DNA of 64,000 bases from Pseudoalteromonas ulvae UL12 (lineage in GTDB: Bacteria > Pseudomonadota > Gammaproteobacteria > Enterobacterales > Alteromonadaceae). The stretch lies in NCBI RefSeq assembly GCF_014925405.1, contig NZ_AQHJ01000035.1, positions 744,001 through 808,000 of the forward strand. The letters are read 5' to 3'. Made by a program: the position numbers and the translations under genes. Shown here piece after piece: positions 1 to 7,700 of the stretch (position 1 is the stretch's first letter; each line of letters begins with the position of its first letter). Under the pieces are notes generated by a model. It worked only from the letters and a program-made list of their open reading frames with translations. It had not been told where the DNA came from and searched no databases.

Positions 1-266
1 CCATACGCAGTTAAAGAATCAGAGACATCACCAGATCCATCAGGGCGACTGACAGCAATTAAATCACCTTTTTTTATTTGTCTGATAGTCGGGCGCGGAA
101 TAGGCAAACCAATTGCCACTTCTGGGCAAAAAGCACGGTATTTAACGTGCTTGCCTAGTTCATCAACACAAAAGTCTGACTTCTTATGCCCTCTATCAAA
201 TCGAACCTGCTGACCTTCTACGCAGGCACTAATTCCTATAACAATCTCAGATTGGGGCTTTTTCAT
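1..266 (-). CDS. DUF523 family protein (YbgA-like N-terminal part), partial
   Basis: Reading from ATG at 266 the frame stays open to the left edge, so only the first 88 codons are visible. The product starts MKKPQSEIVIGISACVEGQQ and continues with VRFDRGHK, the typical start of DUF523 proteins; the Cys/His pattern around ISAC and FCPE is seen. In related marine gammaproteobacteria this domain is often fused to DUF1722 and sits between chrR and a photolyase gene, so phrB may lie just outside the window (inference). The start is 8 nt after the chrR stop, so it is the third gene of the sigma/anti-sigma operon. The biochemical function of DUF523 is not established. Confidence 0.8.
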   Translation of the reverse strand, partial: MKKPQSEIVIGISACVEGQQVRFDRGHKKSDFCVDELGKHVKYRAFCPEVAIGLPIPRPTIRQIKKGDLIAVSRPDGSGDVSDSLTAY

Positions 267-274
267 AGAATATC

Positions 275-949
275 CTAATAAATAAAACTACCAAGCGGAT
301 TCAGAAGTTTTGAAAATCCTTGTGTAAAGTGTAGAGCATCGTCCGCCACTGTAAAACATAAACAGCCCTTTTCAGTAATGGGATTATGAGTGTGTTCACC
401 ATCCAGCATAATAAAATCGCCTTTCACATACGTGCCCATCTCATCTTTAAAACTGCCTTCTAATAATAAAGTCAGCTCGAAGCCTTTATGAGTATGCTGT
501 GGTACTGAGCCTTCTTTATCTATGTGCAGTAAACTGGCATGAAGGGCCCCTTCGTTTAAATCAATCCGAGCGCGGCTCAGTTTGCCCATTTTATACCAGC
601 CAGACATCGATGTTGAACGCAGTGCCCTAGGTAATGAATAGACTTGACCTTTAATTTCAACCTGCGGCAATTCACTAACAACAGGTGTATCTGTGGCAAT
701 ATCAGAGCAAATTGCATTGATCATGTCGTCAATATTGAGGTCTGAGTAGTCCGTTTGTGAAATTGAAGTGTCTTCTTGTGTATCTACCTGACTAAATTGC
801 TCAGAAGCAAGAAAAGTAAGTTGTTCTATTTCTTTTGCACACTTCGGACAAAGCTCTGCATGCATAGAAATAGCGGCGCTTAATGAAGCGGGTAACTCAG
901 CGGCCACAAACTGGCAAAGGAGGTCATGCTCTGGATGAAAAGTAATCAT
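275..949 (-). CDS. chrR: ChrR-type zinc/cupin anti-sigma factor
   Basis: A 224-residue cytoplasmic anti-sigma factor that should hold the ECF sigma factor encoded just upstream and release it under singlet oxygen or organic peroxide stress. Two zinc sites are readable. The N-terminal anti-sigma domain has H5, H30, C34 and C37 (HAELCPKC), the same pattern as Rhodobacter ChrR. The C-terminal cupin has H152, H154, E158 and H188, with the same spacing as the Rhodobacter cupin site. The start codon overlaps the sigma stop by 4 nt (ATGA), implying translational coupling and stoichiometric production. Assignment of the sensed signal is by family analogy. Confidence 0.92.
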   Translation of the reverse strand: MITFHPEHDLLCQFVAAELPASLSAAISMHAELCPKCAKEIEQLTFLASEQFSQVDTQEDTSISQTDYSDLNIDDMINAICSDIATDTPVVSELPQVEIKGQVYSLPRALRSTSMSGWYKMGKLSRARIDLNEGALHASLLHIDKEGSVPQHTHKGFELTLLLEGSFKDEMGTYVKGDFIMLDGEHTHNPITEKGCLCFTVADDALHFTQGFSKLLNPLGSFIY

Positions 950-1509
950 TGGATGTCTCCTAGTTGCTGTTTAAGTTTGTTTAAAGCTAACCTAAGTCTG
1001 GATTTTACTGTGCCTAAGGGAATATTGAGCTGTTCAGCAAGCTGCTCTTGGGATAATTCTTGAAAGTAAACCCCTTGAATGACTTGTTTTTGTGCCTCTG
1101 GAAGTAACTCTAAATATTGAGCTATTTGACCTTCCATTAAGTGGTCATTGAAGACTTCTTCTTCAACATTTTCCGCTTCAACAATTGGCCAAATATCATC
1201 ACTTAAGAAGTCTTCTCTTTGCGAGCGCACTTTTCGTAACATATCAAAAGAGACATTACGCATAATAGTGTAAACCCAAGTAGTCGCTGCGCCTTTGTCT
1301 GAGTCAAACAAATGGGATTTTCTCCAAACGTTGCTCATTGTATCTTGTAACAGCTCGTTAGCCGCAGCTTCCGTGTTGAGCTGCTTAATTCCGAAACGGA
1401 TAATTTTTGGCGCAAACCACTTAAAGATGTGAGAAAACGCTGCTTTATCGCGATGAACAGCGATGTCACTTAGCCAATCTTTAAGTTGCTGTGATTCTTC
1501 TGGACTCAT
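946..1509 (-). CDS. ECF RNA polymerase sigma factor, ChrR-partnered (RpoE/ECF11-like)
   Basis: An extracytoplasmic-function sigma factor of 187 residues. Region 2 (around FKWFAPKIIRFGIKQL to TTWVYTIMRNVSFDMLRK) and region 4 (LPEAQKQVIQGVYFQELSQ to GTVKSRLRLALNKL) are both clear. The frame can be extended upstream to a GTG at 1578, but the ATG at 1509 (MSPEESQQLKDWL) gives the usual family length of about 180 residues. An intermediate ATG at 1569 is a second candidate. The gene is coupled to chrR and is probably autoregulated from the promoter at 1599-1628. Known family members respond to singlet oxygen and drive photolyase and repair genes; that role here is inferred from the operon. Confidence 0.9.
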   Translation of the reverse strand: MSPEESQQLKDWLSDIAVHRDKAAFSHIFKWFAPKIIRFGIKQLNTEAAANELLQDTMSNVWRKSHLFDSDKGAATTWVYTIMRNVSFDMLRKVRSQREDFLSDDIWPIVEAENVEEEVFNDHLMEGQIAQYLELLPEAQKQVIQGVYFQELSQEQLAEQLNIPLGTVKSRLRLALNKLKQQLGDIQ

Positions 1510-1598
1510 TGTTTGATTTCTTTTTTTACGAGGGGTTGCTTGACCCTCGTTTGCGACAGACAGTTGCATAATAATCACATGTTTAGTTTAGATAATTA

Positions 1599-1628
1599 CC
1601 TATACGGTATAAACGTTAAGTGAGATCA
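1599..1628 (-). promoter_or_regulatory. Candidate autoregulated ECF-sigma promoter
   Basis: On the minus strand TGATCT (1623-1628) is followed after exactly 18 nt by TATAGG (1599-1604). The TGATC-type -35 is the known element of ChrR-associated sigma factors (Rhodobacter consensus TGATCC, -10 TAAGA). It lies in the short gap between the LON-domain gene and the sigma gene. The -10 match is weaker than the -35 match. Confidence 0.5.
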
Positions 1629-1629
1629 C

Positions 1630-2190
1630 CTATTTTTCACCGATAATCAAAGTATGCAAGAAATCTAGGCAGAGTCCATAGCTATTTGGTTGAATAAATT
1701 CGTATTTTTTTTGTATTGATAAGGGCAAAATCTCTATAAACCGCGCGCACACCCAATTCGGGTTGTCATATTCATGCTGTTGATAGAGCGCAGAAAAATC
1801 TGGGTTCGCATTAAAAATAGACTCAAGCTCTTGAGCGAGCGCTGCTGATTTGTCACAGTTCTCTTTTGCAGACCAGTGTTCAATTTGCTTTGCGGTTGCT
1901 TTTTTAAGCTGATCTTTCTCGATTGTAAAGTCACGTAAGCTCACTAAGCTCTTTGCTTTGACATCAATAGACAACAAACCATCTTCTAAGGTTGAGAAGT
2001 CGATAATGTCAACCCAAGCAGCATGTTCAGAGCTGTTGTATGGCGGCTCATTGTTGTAAGTTGATAAAGCAAAGCCTTGTTGGGTGATTGCTTCTTTTAC
2101 CAAACGTATGTAACGAGGTTCAAAAATCCTCAGGCGAGTGACGCCACCTGGAAGTAAAAAGATAGGTAAAGGAAATACACCCAATTGCAT
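1630..2190 (-). CDS. LON substrate-binding-domain protein
   Basis: A 186-residue stand-alone LON N-terminal-domain protein (MQLGVFPLPIFLLPGGVTRL, then RIFEPRYIRLV), with no AAA or protease domain. The frame extends to a TTG at 2202, but the ATG at 2190 starts directly at the conserved LFPL-type motif and is preferred. Such proteins are common in Alteromonadales and Vibrionaceae. They are often annotated as peptidase S16 but lack the catalytic Ser-Lys domain, so proteolysis is not expected. It ends only a few bases before the ECF promoter, so it may read through into the sigma operon. Confidence 0.8.
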   Translation of the reverse strand: MQLGVFPLPIFLLPGGVTRLRIFEPRYIRLVKEAITQQGFALSTYNNEPPYNSSEHAAWVDIIDFSTLEDGLLSIDVKAKSLVSLRDFTIEKDQLKKATAKQIEHWSAKENCDKSAALAQELESIFNANPDFSALYQQHEYDNPNWVCARFIEILPLSIQKKYEFIQPNSYGLCLDFLHTLIIGEK

Positions 2191-2306
2191 AATCAAATTC
2201 AATATTGTTAAAACATACTGTCAGATACGAGTCATAGATAAATAAAGTTCAATTTAAAGTGGTGTCAGCCTTCAGTGAGGAATGATGACAAATTGATGAG
2301 AGTAGC

Positions 2307-2335
2307 TTACTTGATGGCAATGTTTAGGCTATAAT
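2307..2335 (+). promoter_or_regulatory. Candidate sigma-70 promoter for rimO
   Basis: A perfect TATAAT at 2330-2335 is preceded at 17 nt by TTACTT (2307-2312), a weak -35. It lies about 40 nt before the rimO start, in the divergent gap with the LON-domain gene. Assigned by eye from the -10 match and location. Confidence 0.45.
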
Positions 2336-2375
2336 TCGCCCCCAGCATTTGCGCGTCACACATAACAGGTAAACC

Positions 2376-3791
2376 ATGACAGTAGAAACCTTTAATCCCA
2401 AACAAACCACCACCCTAGAAACACCTGCTAAAACATTGGCTGCCCAAGAGGCGTCTTCAGCTAAAATTGAGGCTAAAGCGGGTTCTAAGGTAGGCTTTGT
2501 GAGTTTAGGTTGTCCTAAGAACTTAGTTGATTCTGAACGAATTTTAACGCAATTAAGAACTGAAGGGTACGAAGTGGTCAGTAGCTACCACGATTCTGAT
2601 GTGGTCATCGTCAATACCTGTGGTTTTATCGATAGCGCGGTGCAAGAGTCGTTAGATACCATAGGTGAAGCCCTCAAAGAAAATGGCAAAGTCATTGTGA
2701 CGGGATGTCTTGGCGCACGAGAAGATGAAATCCGAGAAGTTCACCCAAATGTACTGGGTATTACCGGCCCGCATGCCTATGAAAATGTGATGGAACATGT
2801 GCATGAGTTTGCGCCTCAACCACCGATGAATCCGTTGATGAGTTTAGTGCCAGATCAAGGTGTTAAATTGACACCTAAGCACTATGCCTACTTAAAAATA
2901 TCAGAGGGTTGTAACCACCGCTGTACTTTTTGCATTATCCCGTCAATGCGTGGTGATTTAGTCTCTAGGCCTATTGGTGATGTACTTCAAGAAGCTGAGC
3001 GTCTAAAGCAAGCAGGCGTGAAAGAGCTATTAGTCATCAGCCAAGATACCAGTGCTTATGGGGTTGATGTTAAAGGCAAAACAGGTTTTTGGAACGGCAT
3101 GCCGGTTAAAACAGATATGCTTAATTTATGTCAGGCATTGAATAAACTGGGTATTTGGGTGCGTTTACATTATGTCTATCCGTATCCGCATGTAGATAAC
3201 ATTATTCCGTTGATGGCTGAAGGCAAATTACTGCCGTATTTAGATATTCCATTTCAACATGCAAGCCCGCGAGTCTTGAAAATGATGAAGCGCCCGGGTC
3301 AAGCTGAGCGTACTTTAGATCGAATTAAAAAATGGCGAGAGCTTTGCCCTGAACTGGTTATTCGCTCAACCTTTATTGTTGGTTTTCCGGGTGAAACCGA
3401 AGAAGACTTTCAAATTCTGCTCGACTGGCTTGAAGAAGCACAGTTGGACCGAGTTGGTTGTTTCAAATATTCACCAATCGAAGGGGCTAAAGCGAATGAA
3501 TTAGCAGAGCCTGTTCCTGAAGAGATAATGCAAGATCGTTTTGAGCGTTTTATGATTAAGCAACAAGCTATCAGTAAAAACCGTTTAGCTCAGCGCGTTG
3601 GTCAGACGATGGACATTCTGATTGATGAAGTCGATGAAGAAGGTGCAATTGGCCGAACCTTTGCCGATGCCCCTGAAATCGATGGTGTTGTGTACTTAAA
3701 TGGCGAGACGAATTTGAAGCCAGGTGATGTGGTAAAAGGCCTAATTGAGCATTCAGATGAATATGACCTATGGGCAAGCATCAGTAACTAA
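2376..3791 (+). CDS. rimO: Ribosomal protein S12 methylthiotransferase RimO
   Basis: A radical-SAM methylthiotransferase that modifies the conserved aspartate (Asp89 in E. coli) of ribosomal protein S12. It has 471 residues. The UPF0004 domain ([35 protein letters not shown]) supplies the three cysteines of the auxiliary cluster. The radical-SAM motif is CNHRCTFC near residue 180, and a C-terminal TRAM domain covers roughly 400-465 ([29 protein letters not shown]). About 36 residues precede the conserved core, slightly longer than E. coli RimO (441). The ATG at 2376 follows an AGGT-type ribosome site. It is monocistronic, ending at its own terminator. Confidence 0.97.
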   Translation: MTVETFNPKQTTTLETPAKTLAAQEASSAKIEAKAGSKVGFVSLGCPKNLVDSERILTQLRTEGYEVVSSYHDSDVVIVNTCGFIDSAVQESLDTIGEALKENGKVIVTGCLGAREDEIREVHPNVLGITGPHAYENVMEHVHEFAPQPPMNPLMSLVPDQGVKLTPKHYAYLKISEGCNHRCTFCIIPSMRGDLVSRPIGDVLQEAERLKQAGVKELLVISQDTSAYGVDVKGKTGFWNGMPVKTDMLNLCQALNKLGIWVRLHYVYPYPHVDNIIPLMAEGKLLPYLDIPFQHASPRVLKMMKRPGQAERTLDRIKKWRELCPELVIRSTFIVGFPGETEEDFQILLDWLEEAQLDRVGCFKYSPIEGAKANELAEPVPEEIMQDRFERFMIKQQAISKNRLAQRVGQTMDILIDEVDEEGAIGRTFADAPEIDGVVYLNGETNLKPGDVVKGLIEHSDEYDLWASISN

Positions 3792-3823
3792 TCAAAATTC
3801 AGATTAATGAGTTTATAATTCTT

Positions 3824-3851
3824 AAAACGCAGAGTGTATCTGCGTTTTTTT
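3824..3851 (+). terminator. Rho-independent terminator of rimO
   Basis: Stem ACGCAGA (3827-3833) / TCTGCGT (3839-3845), loop GTGTA, followed by a run of seven Ts. It starts 33 nt after the rimO stop. Confidence 0.85.
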
Positions 3852-4119
3852 ATGTCTGACAAATAAGAATTAAATAAAACACAGAGATAAAAAAGCCACT
3901 CAGAATTAAGTAGCTTGGTAATATTCAGGGAACTTTCAAATGAAAGCGGTAAAGAAGAGTTGTGTCATGACACGAAATGAACACATTACATCCTGTAACC
4001 CTTCTTTAGTACTGACACTCCAAAAACAAACTCACTGCCCAACTTTTACCGTTTTAACGTGCTTATGGTTCGAAACGATACTAGACAAAATTAGGCAGTA
4101 AGTTTAGTTAAATTACTCC
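3852..4119. other. Intergenic region between rimO terminator and TonB receptor end
   Basis: No gene or obvious terminator for the receptor is seen here. The only notable structure is a 12-bp perfect palindrome GTGTCATGACAC at 3962-3973, which has no clear partner gene. The convergent arrangement (rimO on plus, receptor on minus) means the stretch needs no promoter. Confidence 0.5.
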
Positions 4120-7113
4120 CTAAAACTCATAACGAGCGGTTAAAGAAACATAACGTGCGCCTTGACGGCCTGTGGTCATGCCCCAGTTAGGATTGGCAAC
4201 AACATCACCATTATCATTTGTCGTAGTTCCATTTTGATAGACAGTGGTTTGTGTATCACTATTAAATAGGTTGTAAACTGTGCCTTTTAAGACCAGATTA
4301 TTTTCAAACAAATCCAATGTATAACTGGCTGATAAGTCAAACTGCGCGACCCAATCAGTTGTACCCGCGGTTCCACGTGGTGATGGATTGCCATTTTCGT
4401 CATAAAACGAAGCACCATGACCACGTTCAGTATTACTTGGGCATGATTCCCATGGCATACCAGCGGCGCAAGAGTCGACCCCAAATGGGTGGATCCCCAT
4501 TTTGTTAATTGGCTTACCGTCAATTAGTGTACTGTTTAAACCGATCACTAAATCATCGGTTACTTGGTAGCTACCAAATAACTTGAAAGCATGGCGGCGA
4601 TCGCTTGGTAAGTTACCCGCAGCATGATCTTGAAGCCCTGCATAGTCATAGGATACAGTCCAACCCGGATCGGCCTGATCATCATCATCATTAACAAGTC
4701 CTGCTGTATTTCCCCAAAGGTGCGACCAGGTATAGGATGCATTTATATTGATTTGATCGTTAACTGCACCGTCTAAGGTGAATTCTAGAGCCGCATATTT
4801 ACGTTCAGATTGAGGTTGTGCCACTTCATCAGCAGACAACACAATATGATCGATATTGCCATCGCCGTTGAAGTCGTAATTAACATCTAAGCCACTGCCG
4901 GGGTTAAATAAAATCCAGCCATCAATCCAGCCATTAGATTCAATACCTTGCTTTTTATACCAATTTTGCAAGACGGTTTGCAGATCGGCATCTTCAATAG
5001 AGCGTTTGAGCTCACGATAAATACCCCGTACACCAAAGGTCATGTCCCCTTCAAACACTTCAGTTTGATAACCTGCCGTGAACTCATCTGAGAACATTGA
5101 TTTTAAGTTTGCTGAGGCTTTAGAGCCCGGCGCACCTTCACCCGATTGAGCTAAGAAATAATTCACTTGCTCACCACGGCTGGGTGAACCATCTGCGTTG
5201 ATCACTGGATGACCATCGATGTCCAGTGCATCGGTGTTGTAGTACCAGTGCTCATCACGACGCGAGCCACCTTGTACAATATTCATATTGGCTGAAACAG
5301 GTTGGAAATAACGGCCAAATGTGGCAAATAATTTACTTTCTCCATCCCCATTTAAGTCATAAATCGCTTGCAGACGTGGAGCAATTTGGTTGTCAACGTC
5401 GACATAGCTTTGGCCATCGGACATTTCATTGGTAAATTGGCTATAACGAACGCCAAGATTTAACACTAACTGATCGGTCGCTTGCCATGAATCTTGGGCA
5501 TAAAAAGATAACGACTTAACATGCGAGTCTGAAAAATCACGACGAATGCGTTGGTCAATATAAGGCGTCCCAGCAGCTAAACCAGATTTGTCAGAGCCTG
5601 TTGCTGTTTCAACATACCACCAACCTTGTGCGCTGCCTTCACCATTTTGAGTTGATTGATGATCGATATGCGTATCGTAGTAATCCACACCAAATTTGAA
5701 TGAATGGTCGTCCAAGCTCCACATGAGATCCGCTCTAAATTGGTCACGAGTGAATTCACTTTCGGTGATGGTTGACGAAGTATGATTTGATAATTGACGA
5801 TAGCCATCATATAAATAAGAGCCAACCCAAGGCAGGGCATCGGCTGCGGTATTAAAGGTTTGGTCAGTTACACGCCCTGCAATTACTTCAATCGATACAT
5901 CATCGCTGATTAAACCACTGTATTTAAGACCTAAAACATCACCACCGGTTTTAGTTGTACCTAAGGTGCCTTCACCATCACGCTCATCTGTTTGCCAATC
6001 GTAATCGTAAGTTTTGTAGGTATTTTTATTTTCAAAGTTGATGCTAGTGAATTCAATCGAATGATTTTCATTAATAAACCAGTCTAATTTGGCAAACCAA
6101 CGATCAGACTCTGAACGTCCATCAGATAAAGAGTTACTGCCTGCAGCAATGTAATCATTACGTTGTGGTGCGAAAAGGGCATATACAAACACTTGATCTT
6201 CAACTAACGCGCCGCTAGCCCATACCGATAAACGTTTGAATGTGGCTTCATCATCTGAAGAATTCGAGTAAATATCGCCGTTACGATAAAATAGATCATC
6301 ATGATGGCTGTTTAATGATTCAGGATCGATTCGAGCCTCAACACCAAAGTTAAAATCATTCGAACCTGACTTAGATACGGCATTAACAATACCGCCAATT
6401 GCGCTGCCAAATTCAGCAGAAACCCCACCGGTTTGAACCTCTGTTTGTGAGATTGCTTCCCAAGGTAGCGAAATTGAACCTAAACCAGTTTTAAGCGTGG
6501 TGACATTTAATCCGTTTAGGTAATAACCGTTTTCTGCTGAAGAACTGCCACCAATTGATGGAGAGCCGTTAAAGTTTCCACCATTGGTCGCGTTCGTACC
6601 AGGTGCAAGTAACACCGCACTATTAAAACCTGATTCTACCGGAAGTAAAGCCAGTTCAGAGTCCGTGACAACAACACCTGCTGTTGACGATGCTGTATCG
6701 ATACGAGCAATTGCATTGGCATTGACAGAAATACGCTCTATATCACTGCCTTCGTTGATCAATACGCCATTGTACACAATCGCTGAGCCAAGCTTTACAT
6801 CTAAGTCAAACTCTTCAACGGTTTCAAAGCCAGGCTTTGAAATCGTCATCGAATATAATCCGATCGGGAGCTTTCTAAGTGTGTACTGGCCATTTTCATC
6901 TGCGGTGACTGTCCGTGTGATGCCTTTTTCTTTGTGTTTTACTGTTATTGTGGCACCAGCTGCATTGATATTGTTAGTGGTACTAATCGTGCCTTTAACA
7001 ACACCGTTAAATGAGTCATTTGCAACAGATGGCAATGAAATTGTACCGAGCATACAGGCGATGGCTGCTGCGGTGGCTTTAAGTCTAAAGTTGTTCTTAT
7101 TGTTGGTTGTCAT
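4120..7113 (-). CDS. Oar-like TonB-dependent outer-membrane receptor with carboxypeptidase-regulatory-like N-domain
   Basis: A 997-residue outer-membrane receptor for active uptake of an unknown ligand. It has a signal peptide (basic MTTNNKNNFRLK, then a hydrophobic stretch to about residue 31). A carboxypeptidase-regulatory-like beta domain follows (about 35-110: GVVKGTISTT, ENGQYTLRKLPIG, SKPGFET). The plug is at about 140-250 (ENGYYLNGLNVTT, EFGSAIGGIVNAVSKSG). The rest is a long beta-barrel ending in the aromatic-terminal YVSLTARYEF. The domain order matches Oar/CarboxypepD_reg receptors of Alteromonadales, used for peptides or glycans. It stands alone, with no SusD, transporter or enzyme beside it, so the substrate cannot be named. 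The palindrome at 7139-7168 implies repressor control. Confidence 0.93.
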   Translation of the reverse strand: MTTNNKNNFRLKATAAAIACMLGTISLPSVANDSFNGVVKGTISTTNNINAAGATITVKHKEKGITRTVTADENGQYTLRKLPIGLYSMTISKPGFETVEEFDLDVKLGSAIVYNGVLINEGSDIERISVNANAIARIDTASSTAGVVVTDSELALLPVESGFNSAVLLAPGTNATNGGNFNGSPSIGGSSSAENGYYLNGLNVTTLKTGLGSISLPWEAISQTEVQTGGVSAEFGSAIGGIVNAVSKSGSNDFNFGVEARIDPESLNSHHDDLFYRNGDIYSNSSDDEATFKRLSVWASGALVEDQVFVYALFAPQRNDYIAAGSNSLSDGRSESDRWFAKLDWFINENHSIEFTSINFENKNTYKTYDYDWQTDERDGEGTLGTTKTGGDVLGLKYSGLISDDVSIEVIAGRVTDQTFNTAADALPWVGSYLYDGYRQLSNHTSSTITESEFTRDQFRADLMWSLDDHSFKFGVDYYDTHIDHQSTQNGEGSAQGWWYVETATGSDKSGLAAGTPYIDQRIRRDFSDSHVKSLSFYAQDSWQATDQLVLNLGVRYSQFTNEMSDGQSYVDVDNQIAPRLQAIYDLNGDGESKLFATFGRYFQPVSANMNIVQGGSRRDEHWYYNTDALDIDGHPVINADGSPSRGEQVNYFLAQSGEGAPGSKASANLKSMFSDEFTAGYQTEVFEGDMTFGVRGIYRELKRSIEDADLQTVLQNWYKKQGIESNGWIDGWILFNPGSGLDVNYDFNGDGNIDHIVLSADEVAQPQSERKYAALEFTLDGAVNDQININASYTWSHLWGNTAGLVNDDDDQADPGWTVSYDYAGLQDHAAGNLPSDRRHAFKLFGSYQVTDDLVIGLNSTLIDGKPINKMGIHPFGVDSCAAGMPWESCPSNTERGHGASFYDENGNPSPRGTAGTTDWVAQFDLSASYTLDLFENNLVLKGTVYNLFNSDTQTTVYQNGTTTNDNGDVVANPNWGMTTGRQGARYVSLTARYEF

Positions 7114-7138
7114 AATGAGTCCTTATTCCCAGAGTGTT

Positions 7139-7168
7139 TTGAAATATATTGTATACAATATATTTCAA
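7139..7168. promoter_or_regulatory. 30-bp perfect palindrome, probable repressor operator for the TonB receptor
   Basis: The half-site TTGAAATATATTGTA is followed immediately by its exact reverse complement, centred on GTATAC between 7153 and 7154. It ends 26 nt upstream of the receptor ATG. The core TTGTATACAA resembles operators of FadR/FCD-subfamily GntR regulators (family knowledge). No such regulator is encoded in the window. Confidence 0.65.
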
Positions 7169-7345
7169 GTTGAGAATCCTATGTTACTCAAGCGTTAATT
7201 GCAAAGGTTTTTTTAAATTTTTGTTGCTTTTTTGATTAGGTATTAACAAGCCAGTTTGAAGTATTTATCTAACAAGTGCTGATTTAGTGCGTTTTAAAAG
7301 TGAATTATTGATAATTTAAGGTGGAATTAACCTAAAGGTGAATGA

Positions 7346-7528
7346 ATGAGCAGAAAGCGGGATAGTTCATCTCTTTTACGGCATTTTTACTCTCACGTGG
7401 TTGAAAGTATTTATGATATAGCTGCATTGAAGGCATCAAACTCGCCTTTTATCCCTAAAATTATGCCAATGGTACGTTTTGGGCGTTTTATAAATGAAGA
7501 TATTAAAAACTATGTTGAAGATAAGTAA
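7346..7528 (+). CDS. Small hypothetical protein, 60 aa
   Basis: A 60-residue basic reading frame (MSRKRDSSSLLRHFYSHVVE) that I do not recognise. Support: ATG preceded by AAAGGTGA at good spacing, position on the strand divergent from the receptor, and no competing gene on either strand. Against: short length and no known domain. No membrane segment or signal peptide is visible; the sequence is mixed helical with several aromatics. It could be a chance frame. Confidence 0.4.
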   Translation: MSRKRDSSSLLRHFYSHVVESIYDIAALKASNSPFIPKIMPMVRFGRFINEDIKNYVEDK

Positions 7529-7643
7529 TGCGCATTTTTAATGCTGAGCAGATCCAGAATGTTTGTTTTAAAAGTGATGGGGTGTTAAAGCGAGGTCGCT
7601 TGATAAGCGAATAAGAGTAAGCTGTGTCTATTTTTTATAGAAT

Positions 7644-7672
7644 AATAAGTGAGTCGCAGTGACTCACTTATT
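7644..7672. terminator. Strong hairpin at the 3' end of the RND operon
   Basis: A 12-bp perfect stem AATAAGTGAGTC / GACTCACTTATT with loop GCAGT, 28 nt past the pump stop. T-tracts on both sides are poor, so termination efficiency is uncertain, but the convergent position fits a bidirectional terminator. Confidence 0.6.
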
Positions 7673-7700
7673 TGTTCAATCGATTAAAGGTTAATTTGTG

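Noticed and set aside
3962..3973. 12-bp palindrome GTGTCATGACAC
   Set aside because: Short palindromes of this size occur by chance; it sits between convergent 3' ends where no promoter is needed.
6584..7198. A 204-codon plus-strand frame opposite the TonB receptor 5' end
   Set aside because: Antisense shadow of a well-supported receptor with signal peptide and plug; no motif, and it would run through the operator palindrome.
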